Of a stretch of DNA of 50,036 nt, positions 1 through 7,622 are shown piece after piece. The translations under genes and the position numbers were made by a program. Under the pieces are notes generated by a model. It did no database searches. It was given only the letters and a program-made list of their open reading frames with translations, and was not told the origin of the DNA. The stretch is from Aureimonas ureilytica DSM 18598 = NBRC 106430 (GTDB lineage: Bacteria > Pseudomonadota > Alphaproteobacteria > Rhizobiales > Rhizobiaceae), in assembly GCF_000382705.1 (NCBI RefSeq), contig NZ_ARQE01000008.1, positions 1-50,036 on the forward strand, given 5' to 3'. Position 1 is the stretch's first letter. Every line of letters starts with the position of its first letter.

Positions 1-327
1 CCCATCTTGCCCGGAGCCAACGAGCCCGTCGTGCGATAACGTTGCGACCACTTTACCGCCGAGGACACCGCGACCCCAAACCGCGTGGCCGCAGATCGGC
101 AGCTCTCGCCGGCTTCGATCGCACCAACGACCCGCTGGCGAAGATCATGCGAAAGAGGTGCTGTCATCCGATGCCGGCCTCCCATCCAGTCAGCATCTTG
201 AATCACACATCAGCCGCGATCGGAACCACAAGTCGATTCCGATAAAACCCGAAACGCTCTAGGAGCCTGTTTCACAACTCGCCGGGCCGACCCGGTCGCG
301 TTGTCAAACAGGTTCTCAGGCCCCGCG
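1..327. other. Window-edge stretch with no supported complete gene
   Basis: The first 39 bases read on the plus strand as an open frame ending ...GANEPVVR and TAA at 37-39, so they could be the 3' end of a gene that starts outside the window; nothing else supports this. The rest holds no recognisable gene. Bases 220-260 contain a short dyad (TCGGAA/TTCCGA) followed by a GAAACGCTCT tract, reminiscent of the small extragenic palindromic repeats of rhizobial genomes, and 266-312 hold a strong hairpin listed separately. Confidence 0.3.
266..312 (-). terminator. Large hairpin downstream of the transglycosylase gene
   Basis: Outer arms CCTGTTTCACAAC (266-278) and GTTGTCAAACAGG (300-312) pair with one mismatch. 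An inner stem CCGGG (282-286) / CCCGG (291-295) closes a four-base loop. It sits 15 bases past the end of the minus-strand transglycosylase gene, so it is probably that gene's transcription terminator, although no clean T-run follows on the minus strand. Confidence 0.5.
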
Positions 328-915
328 TCAGCGGCAGCGCTGGAGCTGCGCGGCGTAGCGGCTCGCCATGGTCTGCGCTCGTTTTGCTCCGCGCAGCGCT
401 TCCGGCCGGTCGCGCCAGACGCCGCGCCCATAGCCGGCATGGCCGGAATGATAGGCGAGATAGAGCCGATAGGCGTCGGACTTGGAAATGCCGAGAATGC
501 GCGCGCTGTTGGCGTGATACCAGCCGATGAAGCGGATCGCGTCGGCGAAATCGTAGCGCCGGTCGGAATAGCGGCCGGTCTTGCGCTGATAGTCTTCCCA
601 GGTTCCGTCCAGCACCTGCGCATAGCCATAGGCGGTGGAAATGCGCGGGCCTGGGATGAAACCCAGAATCCAGCGGCGCGGCGGCCGGGCGCGGGCCTCG
701 AAATTCGATTCCGCCTGGATCGTCGCCATCAGCACGGACACGGGAATGCCGAACTCGGCGGACGCCCGCTCGGCGTCGCGGCGCCAGTTCGTCACGAACC
801 CGCTGCGCTCGGCGAAGATCGCGCAGGTGTTGGCGGTGTTCCTCGGGATCGACGCGCAACCGGACAGGGCGAGCACGGCGAGAAGCGGAAGCAGACGCTT
901 GGCATGATCACTCAT
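328..915 (-). CDS. Lytic transglycosylase-like lipoprotein (SLT domain)
   Basis: Predicted cell-wall lytic transglycosylase of about 195 residues. The chosen ATG at 915 gives a compact lipoprotein signal (hydrophobic LLPLLAVLALSGCAS with a lipobox Cys near residue 19). The upstream extension to 975 would bury the signal. After the signal comes a goose-lysozyme/SLT-like fold: the IQAESNFEA segment supplies the likely catalytic Glu, and the AYGYAQ motif and a late YHSGHAGYGRG segment follow the usual order. It would cut peptidoglycan glycan strands from the outer membrane side. The gene stands alone, with a hairpin just downstream and the divergent membrane-protein gene starting near 1204. Family assignment is from motifs; the exact subfamily is not resolved. 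Confidence 0.75.
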   Translation of the reverse strand: MSDHAKRLLPLLAVLALSGCASIPRNTANTCAIFAERSGFVTNWRRDAERASAEFGIPVSVLMATIQAESNFEARARPPRRWILGFIPGPRISTAYGYAQVLDGTWEDYQRKTGRYSDRRYDFADAIRFIGWYHANSARILGISKSDAYRLYLAYHSGHAGYGRGVWRDRPEALRGAKRAQTMASRYAAQLQRCR

Positions 916-1203
916 GTCGGCAAAATGCGCAGCGAGAAGTTTCCGAAGCGTTGACCATCGATCGGCCTCACGCAATCGGCACCAAGCCTGTGGAAAACCC
1001 CGGCGCGGGCGACCGAGCCCCTTCCGCGCAAAGGGCGGGGGCGCGTCGGCCCTCCACGCGAACGCGCTCTAAGCGCCCCCACGCGCCCAACCGCGCCTTA
1101 ACGCTTACCCTTTATCCATCGGAGCCTGGTGGACGATCGTCCGGTGGATGGGAACGGCTCGGACGACAACGAGACGGCAAGCGAAAGGGGGATTTTAAAG
1201 GTC

Positions 1204-1950
1204 ATGCGCGCGCATCGAGCCCTGCTTTCGCTGCCCGTCCTTCTTCTCGCGCTCATCGGGCTGACCGGCGCCTCGCTCGCCGCCGGCCCGATCCTGTGGG
1301 AGCTGCGGCCGAGCGTCGGGCTGGATGTGTCGCATATCCTGCCGACGGCGCGGGACATGGCGGTCGCGCTGGTTCCCTGGCTCCCGCCGCTGCGGCTGCA
1401 CACGCTTCTCGTCAGCCTTCACCTCGCCGGCCTGTGCTTCGGGCTCGGCGGCGTGTTCGTTCTCGACATTCTTCTTCTGAAGGCGACGCTGCGGCGGCAT
1501 TTCCACCCGCGCAACGCCAACATGGTCTGGATCCTGTCGCAGACCACGACGCTCGGCCTGCTGCTTCTCTGGATCAGCGGGATCGGCCTTCTGCTTCTGG
1601 CCGGGCCTGTCGGCGCGACGTTTGCGAGCAATCCCAAGCTGATCGCCAAGATCGCCGTGGTTCTGGCGCTCAGCCTCAACGGCGTCCTGATCCACCGCGT
1701 CTGCCTGCCGCGCCTGATGAGCGACCTGACGCCGCCGCTCATGGCCAAGCTCTCGCGGCCGACGCGCACCCTCATGCTCTTCAGCGGCAGCGTGTCGAGC
1801 GTGTCCTGGTGCTTCGCCGCCTTTCTGGGAACCGCGAAGGAGCTGAACGGCACGGTCGGCGCGGCCCCGCTCCTCGTGACCTGGGCCTTGATCGTCCTTC
1901 TCGCCTTCGCCGCGAGCACGCTGACCCTTCTGCCGCGCCAGCGCGTCTGA
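1204..1950 (+). CDS. Unknown multi-pass membrane protein
   Basis: Codes for about 248 residues from the ATG at 1204. A purine-rich AAAGGGGG tract lies near 1183-1190, and the upstream extension to 1129 is hydrophilic and unlike a start. The N-terminus is signal-like (LLSLPVLLLALIGLTGASLAAG). Four to five further hydrophobic spans follow, with histidines close to membrane edges (LHTLLVSLHLAGLCFGLGG). I do not recognise a characterised family; it resembles small uncharacterised inner-membrane proteins of rhizobia. It converges on the phosphopantetheinyl transferase gene with 37 bases between the stops, so nothing suggests shared function. Confidence 0.6.
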   Translation: MRAHRALLSLPVLLLALIGLTGASLAAGPILWELRPSVGLDVSHILPTARDMAVALVPWLPPLRLHTLLVSLHLAGLCFGLGGVFVLDILLLKATLRRHFHPRNANMVWILSQTTTLGLLLLWISGIGLLLLAGPVGATFASNPKLIAKIAVVLALSLNGVLIHRVCLPRLMSDLTPPLMAKLSRPTRTLMLFSGSVSSVSWCFAAFLGTAKELNGTVGAAPLLVTWALIVLLAFAASTLTLLPRQRV

Positions 1951-1987
1951 CCGCCCGGCGAAAGCCGCGCGTCGACGCACTTGGCGC

Positions 1988-2653
1988 CTACGGCTCGACC
2001 ACGGCGAGGGTCACGATGCAGGGCGCGCTCGTGTGAAACAGGCGCGCCGCATGGCCGGTCCGGGTCGTCGCCGAGCAGCGCGGCAGGTCGATGGCGATGT
2101 CGTCATAGTCGAGAATGCGTCGATGGAGCGGAAAGGTCGCCTTGTAGACCGCCTCTTTCGCGGAAAACACGAGGCGCGCGTCGAGGGCCGAGCCGGGGGC
2201 GGGGAGGCGATCGTCGGGCCGCACCACCAGCGCGAGGATATCGTCCGGCAGGGGGTCGGCCGGCTCCACGTCGATCCCGATCGATCCGACCTCGCCGAGC
2301 CGCCCGAGCGCCGCGACGGCCCATATGCGATCATGCGCGAGCGAGCCGGTCCACCCCTCCGGCCAGATCGGCTCGCCGGAAGGCGCGCGGGGGATCGCGC
2401 ACGCGCCGATGCCCCGCGCGCGCAGGAGATCACGCGCCGCCAGCCGCGCCGCGCCGCTCGCGCGCCGGCGGTCGAGCCGCGTCGAGGCGATCGTGACCGC
2501 CTCGGCCGGTAGCAAAGCCGCCTCGTCGCCCGCGCGAATGGCGCGGCAGGCGAGCGCGACGCCGGCGGGGGCCATCGCATCCAACGCCCGTTGCAGCGCC
2601 GCCTCGTCCGCATCTGGGCCTTCCGCCCCTAGGCCGAGACCGACGCGGCTCAT
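1988..2653 (-). CDS. 4'-phosphopantetheinyl transferase, EntD/Sfp superfamily
   Basis: 221 residues, the normal length for an EntD-type enzyme. It transfers the phosphopantetheine arm of CoA to a serine of a carrier domain. The diagnostic motifs are present: GIDVEP near residue 125 (magnesium-binding Asp/Glu) and FSAKEAVYKA near residue 165 (catalytic Glu and Lys). The EntD-like RRRASGAARLAARDLL and WPEGWTGSLAHD segments precede them. The ATG at 2653 lies one base after the stop of the acetyltransferase gene, and that gene overlaps the synthetase gene. It is therefore the last gene of a tight operon, and its obvious substrate is the carrier domain of the synthetase at 3176-7231. Roles on other carriers cannot be excluded. 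Confidence 0.9.
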   Translation of the reverse strand: MSRVGLGLGAEGPDADEAALQRALDAMAPAGVALACRAIRAGDEAALLPAEAVTIASTRLDRRRASGAARLAARDLLRARGIGACAIPRAPSGEPIWPEGWTGSLAHDRIWAVAALGRLGEVGSIGIDVEPADPLPDDILALVVRPDDRLPAPGSALDARLVFSAKEAVYKATFPLHRRILDYDDIAIDLPRCSATTRTGHAARLFHTSAPCIVTLAVVEP

Positions 2654-2654
2654 G

Positions 2655-3179
2655 TCAGGCCCGGAAGCCGGCGAGGCGGGCGATCATCTCGCCGTCCTCG
2701 TCGAGCCCTTCCTCCCTGAAGCCCGCCGCCGCATACATCCGCCGCGCCGCCACGTTGGCGGGCTCGTAGCAGATGGTGACGGCGCGCACGTGCTCCAGCG
2801 CCTCGATCTCGCGCAAGGCGGCGCCGAGCGCGGCGCGGCCATAGCCCCGACCCTGCTCGGCCCGGTCGATCATGAAGCGATAGATGCGCGCCTCGCCCTC
2901 GGTCTCGGTCGCGTCGTACATCAGGAAACCGACCAGCCGCTCGCCCGCGAGGATCGCGCGCGGGCAGGCGCCGGGGTCCTCGTCGGCCTCGGCCAGCGAG
3001 GCGGCGTTGGTGGCGACGAAGGAGGCCTGTTCGGGCGCGACGCGGAGCGCGGCCAGCGCCGCGCGGTCTTCCGGCCGCACGGGCGCGAGGCGCACGGGTT
3101 CCGATCGAAGGGGCTCCGGTCGGGGGGCCTCCGGTCGGGGGGCCTCCGGTCGGGGAAGGAGCTGGTCGGGACCGCTCAC
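2655..3179 (-). CDS. GNAT-family N-acetyltransferase (polyamine-type)
   Basis: 174 residues; acetyl-CoA dependent N-acetyltransferase. The acetyl-CoA loop reads EQGRGYGRAAL near residue 110, preceded by YRFMID. The C-terminal ANVAARRMYAAAGFREEG signature is that of SpeG/diamine acetyltransferase-like proteins, so an amine acceptor is plausible. The likely start is the GTG at 3179, which overlaps the TGA of the synthetase gene by three bases and suggests translational coupling. The first 25 residues are a low-complexity PRPEA-type repeat encoded by a 15-base DNA repeat (3114-3155), absent from ordinary GNATs. Position between the synthetase and its activating enzyme suggests it acetylates the peptide product or its amino-acid monomer, perhaps as tailoring or self-protection. 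This is inference. Confidence 0.85.
   Translation of the reverse strand: MSGPDQLLPRPEAPRPEAPRPEPLRSEPVRLAPVRPEDRAALAALRVAPEQASFVATNAASLAEADEDPGACPRAILAGERLVGFLMYDATETEGEARIYRFMIDRAEQGRGYGRAALGAALREIEALEHVRAVTICYEPANVAARRMYAAAGFREEGLDEDGEMIARLAGFRA
3114..3155. repeat. 15-bp tandem repeat in the GNAT gene
   Basis: About 2.8 copies of CTCCGGTCGGGGGGC at 3114-3128, 3129-3143 and 3144-3155, with a diverged copy just before. The period is a multiple of three, so copy changes stay in frame and lengthen or shorten the Pro/Arg/Glu-rich N-terminus of the acetyltransferase. Confidence 0.85.
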
Positions 3180-6100
3180 GCGGCGCCCCGGCGCAGGCCC
3201 TTGCTGCGCACCGGCGCGGCGAAGCGATGGAGCGTCGCCGGGTTGCCGCGCCAGATCGAGCCGGGCTCCAGCACCTCGCCCTTCATGACGAAGGAATCGG
3301 TGTCCACGATGGCCTCGTCGCCCATCGTCACGCCGTAATGGACGAAGGCGGCGGGGCCGACCGTGCAGCCATTGCCGATGCGGATCGTGTCGGACTTGAA
3401 GGCGCCTTCCTCCAGCGAATGGGCCTGGATGACGCAGCGCTCGTTGAGCGTCGCGTCGTCGCCGATCGAGACCAGCGAGCGTTCGGTCAGGTTGGCGCCG
3501 CCGTCATAGACGCGCCGGCCGACCTCGGTGCCGAGAAGCCGCAGCATGAGCGGGCGGAAGGGCGTGCCCGGGAAGAGGTTGATGACCGGCGAATCCGACA
3601 GTTTCCAGTGCCGCTCGTGGAACCAGAAATAGCGGTCGTAGATCGTCGTCATGCGCGGCCGGAGCTTGCCGAAGCGAAGGCTCGCCCGTTCGATCAGGAC
3701 ATGCAGCGGCAATTCGATCGCCATGACGAGGATCGTGCCGACGAACAGGGCCGTCGCGCCCCATTCGTCGTAATAGTTGAGCGCCCGGTCGGCGATCACG
3801 AGCGCGATGAAGAGCTCGAGCCACTGCGTTCCCAGGAAGAACAGCGCCGTCAGGGCGTTGTGGCGGTTCTTCTTGCGCACGCGCACGCGCCGCTCGGCCT
3901 CGCTGACGCCGGCGATCAGCTCCTTGTCGCGCGACACCATGCGCGGGATCTCGAAGGGCGGCGAGCCGAGAAGACCGACATTCTCGCGCACCGGACCGTC
4001 GATCGGCACCATGACCTTGGTGCCGAGCAGGACGTTGTCTCCGGTGCGGCTGTCGGCCGGGAAGAAGATGTTGTTGCCGAAGTAGTTCCGCTCGCCGACG
4101 CGCGTGTGCTCCAGCTGGAAGGAGGAGGCGGACTTGTGCATGTTGATCATGAACAGGCCGTCCGACACCATGGTCTGGCTGCCGATCTCGCACAGGAGCG
4201 GGTTTTCCTGAACCTGGTTGCTGCCGAAATTCGAGCCGGTCTGGGTGATCTCGTTGAGGTTCCAGCCGAGCGCGCGCAGGTAGTGGACGGCGGCCGAGCT
4301 GTCACCGAACAGGAGATTGAGGATGCGCGAATTCGTACAGAACTCCACCGCGTTCTGAACGAGATAGTGGAAGCCGTAGAGCGTGTAGGTCCGCCCCGGC
4401 TTCAGGACGAAGCGGGCGAGGCGCGGCAGGAGAAGGGCGACCGCCAGCGACAGGGCGATGATGCCGACGAGCGTGACCGTGGTGCCGATCGCCACGATGC
4501 CGATCGTTTCCTGATAGTTGTCGCTGACATTCTGCCAGTAGGAGTGGAACAGAAGCGGGAAGGGCGTGACGATGGCGAAGAGCAGCACGAGCTGCACGAC
4601 CTCGAACAGGATGCGCCGCATTTCCGAGATCGGGCGGCTGCGCACCTTGCAATAGTCGGCGTCGGTCGGCACCGCCGGCGAGCCGTGCCAGCGTTCGCCA
4701 TCGGGGATGGTCTGACCGCGCTGCAGCGAGGAGGAATGGCCGAGCTGGGCGTTGTCGCCGATCCGCGTGTCGATATCGAGAACGCAGCCGACGCCCACGA
4801 ACGCGCCGTGCCCGACTTCCACCGGGCCGGTGTGCATGTAGCCGGCGCGCGCATGATAGCCCAGAATCATCGACTCCTTGCGCAGGATGGCGTTGTCGCC
4901 GATGCGGATCAGGTCCGTGCAGACCGGGATCGTGCGGCATTCGATGATCGTGTTGTGGCCGATCCGCGCGCCGAGAAGCTTGAGATAGAGGCTGTAGAGC
5001 GGGCTGCCCTTGAACAGCACAACCGGCGCGGTGCGGATCAGCGTCTGCACCACCCAGAAGCGGTAGTAGCGAAGGCCCCAGAGCGGGAAGGCTTCCGGCT
5101 TCCAGCGCCCGATCAGGAGCCATTTGGCGCCGACCGCGAGGCCCGACATGCCGAAGAACAGGAAGGCCGACAGCGCCACGCAGCGCAGGTAGAGCTGCCA
5201 GGGCTGATCGAGCGCCACATAGACCCAGTCGAGCCCACGGTCGAAGACCCACAGGCCGAAATAGCTGTAGAGCCCGTAGAACAGGAGCTGCGCGGCGCCC
5301 GTCGCCCAATAGGCGAAGTCCGTGGCGCGATGGGTCAAGACGGACTCGTGCGTCGCCTCCGCGATCTCCTCGGGCGTGCGCAGATGCTCGGCCAGAAGCG
5401 CCACGGACGGGAAGAGATAGATGTCGCGCATGGACGTCGTCGCCCAGGCGGGCTTGGCGCGCACGCGGGCGCAGAAGCGCGCCATCAAGAGCGAATTGGC
5501 GCCGAGATCGTCGAAGAAGTGATCCTCGACCGAAATCTCGTCGAGCCCGAGCACCGTTTTCGCCGCGTCCAGAAGGAAGCGCTCGTCCTCGTTGCGCGGC
5601 GGCGTCACGGGCCGTTCCAGCGCGACGGGGCCGCCCTTGGGTTTCGGCAGCTGGCGAAGGTCCACCTTGTTGGCGACCGTCATCGGCAGGGCGTCGAGCT
5701 CCTCCAGATAGGTCGGCACCATGTAGTCGGGCAGGCGGCGCTTCAGCTCGGCCGAGATCTCGCCCTTGGCGAGCAGGCAGCTTCCGGCTTTGGGCGCATA
5801 ATAGGCGACGAGTTCCGTGCGGCCGGGCTGCAGCTCGACCGCCGTGACGGCGGCCTGCGCGATGCCGGGCTGGTCGAGCAGCGCGGCCTCGATCTCGCCG
5901 AGCTCGATGCGGTAGCCCCGGATCTTGATCTGCGTGTCGATGCGCCCGTGATACTCGACCTCGCCCTCGGCATTGATGCGGCCGAGATCGCCGGTGCGAT
6001 AGATGCGGTGCGAGGGGTTGTCCGGCAGGTCGAGAAAGTCGGGAATGAACTTCTCGGCCGTCAGGTCGTCGCGGTTGAGATAGCCGGCCGCCAGGCCGAT

Positions 6101-7231
6101 GCCGGCGATGCCGATCTCGCCCATCTCGCCGGGCTCGGCGAGCCTGGGCTCGGCGGCGTCGAGAAGAACGATCGTGTAGGAGGGCAGGGGCGCGCCGATG
6201 GTCACGGCGCGGTCGGCCACGAGCCGGCCCATCGTCGCCGTCACGGTCGCCTCGGTCGGGCCGTAGGTGTTGAGGATCTCGCGCCCCGGCTGCTCCCAGC
6301 GCTGCACGAGGTTCTGCGGGCAGGCCTCGCCTCCCACCAGAAGCAGGCGCAGGCTCGGCACGTCGCTCTCGATCGAGGAGAGAAGCGTCGGGCTGCAGGC
6401 CATGCAGGTGATCGAATGGGCGCGCAGGAAGTCGGACAGTTCCTCGCCCACCAGCGTCAGGCGGCCGGGCGCGGGATAGATCGTGCAGCCGGCCGCGAGC
6501 GGCACCCAGATCTCCTCGGTCGAGAAGTCGAAGGCGACGGTCATGCCCTGGTAGACGCGGTCGCCCAGCTTGTAGCCATAGGCGGCGGCTGCGACCTGCA
6601 CGAAATTGGTGATGCTCGGGTGCCGGATCACGACGCCCTTGGGGCGGCCCGTGGTGCCGGACGTGTAGAGAATGTAGCAGCTGTCATCGACAAGCGCGCC
6701 GAGGAAGGGCGCGTCGGCCGTTTCGGCGTCGATCTCGGCCTGCGCCTGATCCAGAAACAGCGGGGCGACCGGCAGGCGCTCGACATTCAGCGCATAGGCC
6801 GAGACCGTGATCACCAGCTCGATCGCGGCGTCCTCGACGATCAGCGCCATGCGCTCGGGGGGAAAGGCGGTGGCGAGCGGCACGAAGACCGCGCCCGCCT
6901 TCATCACCGCCAGGATCGCCACATAGGTCATGGCCGAGCGGTCGAGCAGAAGGCCGACCCGGTTGCCCGGGCGCACGCCGCGCCGCACGAGCGCATGGGC
7001 GAGCTGGTTGGCCCGGGCGTCGATCTCGGCATAGGACCAGGTGCGCCCGTCCGACACCACGGCCGGCAGCGCGCCGTAGCGCGCGGCGCGCTGGGCGAAG
7101 AAGGCGTCGAGCCGCTGGTCCGGCGGCCCGTCCGCGCGGAAGGATGCCCCCTTCAGAATGGAAGCGTGGTCCGGCATTCGCGCAGGACCTTCGGCAACGG
7201 AGAGGGCCGCTTGGGTGTTGAGTTTGGGCAT
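3176..7231 (-). CDS. Pls/PosA-type nonribosomal peptide synthetase (poly-amino-acid synthetase-like)
   Basis: 1351 residues with the build of epsilon-poly-L-lysine synthetase (Pls): adenylation, thiolation, then a long membrane-embedded terminal region, and no thioesterase. Adenylation motifs in order: YILYTSGTTGRPKG, FDFSTEEIW (Asp235, Glu239), NTYGPTEATVT, YRTGDLGRI, GRIDTQIKIRGYRIELGEIE, and NKVDLRQLP with the A10 lysine. The carrier serine is near residue 580 in DDLGANSLLMARF. The terminal half has hydrophobic pairs near 640-760, 880-940 and 1120-1180, separated by three hexapeptide-repeat (left-handed beta-helix) segments such as IGDNAILRKESMILG and VGERNYFGNNIFF. This is the terminal domain typical of this family. 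An acidic residue at 239 suits a cationic amino acid. The product is unknown. Starts at 7231 or at Met19 (7177) are both possible. Confidence 0.9.
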   Translation of the reverse strand: MPKLNTQAALSVAEGPARMPDHASILKGASFRADGPPDQRLDAFFAQRAARYGALPAVVSDGRTWSYAEIDARANQLAHALVRRGVRPGNRVGLLLDRSAMTYVAILAVMKAGAVFVPLATAFPPERMALIVEDAAIELVITVSAYALNVERLPVAPLFLDQAQAEIDAETADAPFLGALVDDSCYILYTSGTTGRPKGVVIRHPSITNFVQVAAAAYGYKLGDRVYQGMTVAFDFSTEEIWVPLAAGCTIYPAPGRLTLVGEELSDFLRAHSITCMACSPTLLSSIESDVPSLRLLLVGGEACPQNLVQRWEQPGREILNTYGPTEATVTATMGRLVADRAVTIGAPLPSYTIVLLDAAEPRLAEPGEMGEIGIAGIGLAAGYLNRDDLTAEKFIPDFLDLPDNPSHRIYRTGDLGRINAEGEVEYHGRIDTQIKIRGYRIELGEIEAALLDQPGIAQAAVTAVELQPGRTELVAYYAPKAGSCLLAKGEISAELKRRLPDYMVPTYLEELDALPMTVANKVDLRQLPKPKGGPVALERPVTPPRNEDERFLLDAAKTVLGLDEISVEDHFFDDLGANSLLMARFCARVRAKPAWATTSMRDIYLFPSVALLAEHLRTPEEIAEATHESVLTHRATDFAYWATGAAQLLFYGLYSYFGLWVFDRGLDWVYVALDQPWQLYLRCVALSAFLFFGMSGLAVGAKWLLIGRWKPEAFPLWGLRYYRFWVVQTLIRTAPVVLFKGSPLYSLYLKLLGARIGHNTIIECRTIPVCTDLIRIGDNAILRKESMILGYHARAGYMHTGPVEVGHGAFVGVGCVLDIDTRIGDNAQLGHSSSLQRGQTIPDGERWHGSPAVPTDADYCKVRSRPISEMRRILFEVVQLVLLFAIVTPFPLLFHSYWQNVSDNYQETIGIVAIGTTVTLVGIIALSLAVALLLPRLARFVLKPGRTYTLYGFHYLVQNAVEFCTNSRILNLLFGDSSAAVHYLRALGWNLNEITQTGSNFGSNQVQENPLLCEIGSQTMVSDGLFMINMHKSASSFQLEHTRVGERNYFGNNIFFPADSRTGDNVLLGTKVMVPIDGPVRENVGLLGSPPFEIPRMVSRDKELIAGVSEAERRVRVRKKNRHNALTALFFLGTQWLELFIALVIADRALNYYDEWGATALFVGTILVMAIELPLHVLIERASLRFGKLRPRMTTIYDRYFWFHERHWKLSDSPVINLFPGTPFRPLMLRLLGTEVGRRVYDGGANLTERSLVSIGDDATLNERCVIQAHSLEEGAFKSDTIRIGNGCTVGPAAFVHYGVTMGDEAIVDTDSFVMKGEVLEPGSIWRGNPATLHRFAAPVRSKGLRRGAA

Positions 7232-7622
7232 CGGCTGGTTCGCAAGATCTCGTCAGATATCGCGGCGACACCAGGCCCGCAACGCAAGGCAGCGCCCGGC
7301 CGGGCGCGTCCGCGCGGCGGACCCGACCCAGGTGCCAGAGGCTTTCGAACTTTGCTTACCCGTCATTCGCCATCGCGCCGGTCGAGGGGTCGACGAGGCG
7401 CAAGACCCATGTCCCTTCGTAAAGGGGAGGTCAAGAGGTTTTGATCCATCGTGATCGGAGCGCGAGCAAGAGTGATCGGCGGGGCCGGACGGCGGGTCCC
7501 GGGGTAACATCCGGAAGGGATTGGCAAGGCTTCGTCCCGGTGCGATGCTCCTGTCCAGCAAACGGGAGGACGGCACGACCAGCCGACGGCAAGAGCGGCG
7601 AGCGGCGCCGCGATGGGTTGCC
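7232..7622. other. Divergent intergenic region between synthetase and activator genes
   Basis: About 390 bases between the minus-strand synthetase and the plus-strand sigma54 activator. It holds a perfect 16-base palindrome GCGCCCGGCCGGGCGC at 7292-7307 and no gene of its own. The activator frame can be extended upstream to a TTG at 7521, but the conserved protein begins near 7623. No convincing sigma70 or sigma54 promoter was found by eye. Confidence 0.4.

Noticed and set aside
42-245. 67-codon frame near the left edge
   Set aside because: No ribosome site, no family resemblance and Arg/Pro-rich composition typical of a chance frame.
3227-7444. 1405-codon open frame on the plus strand opposite the synthetase gene
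   Set aside because: It is the antisense shadow of the synthetase: rich in Arg, Ala, Asp, His and Gly, no family motifs, and the minus strand carries complete NRPS motifs.
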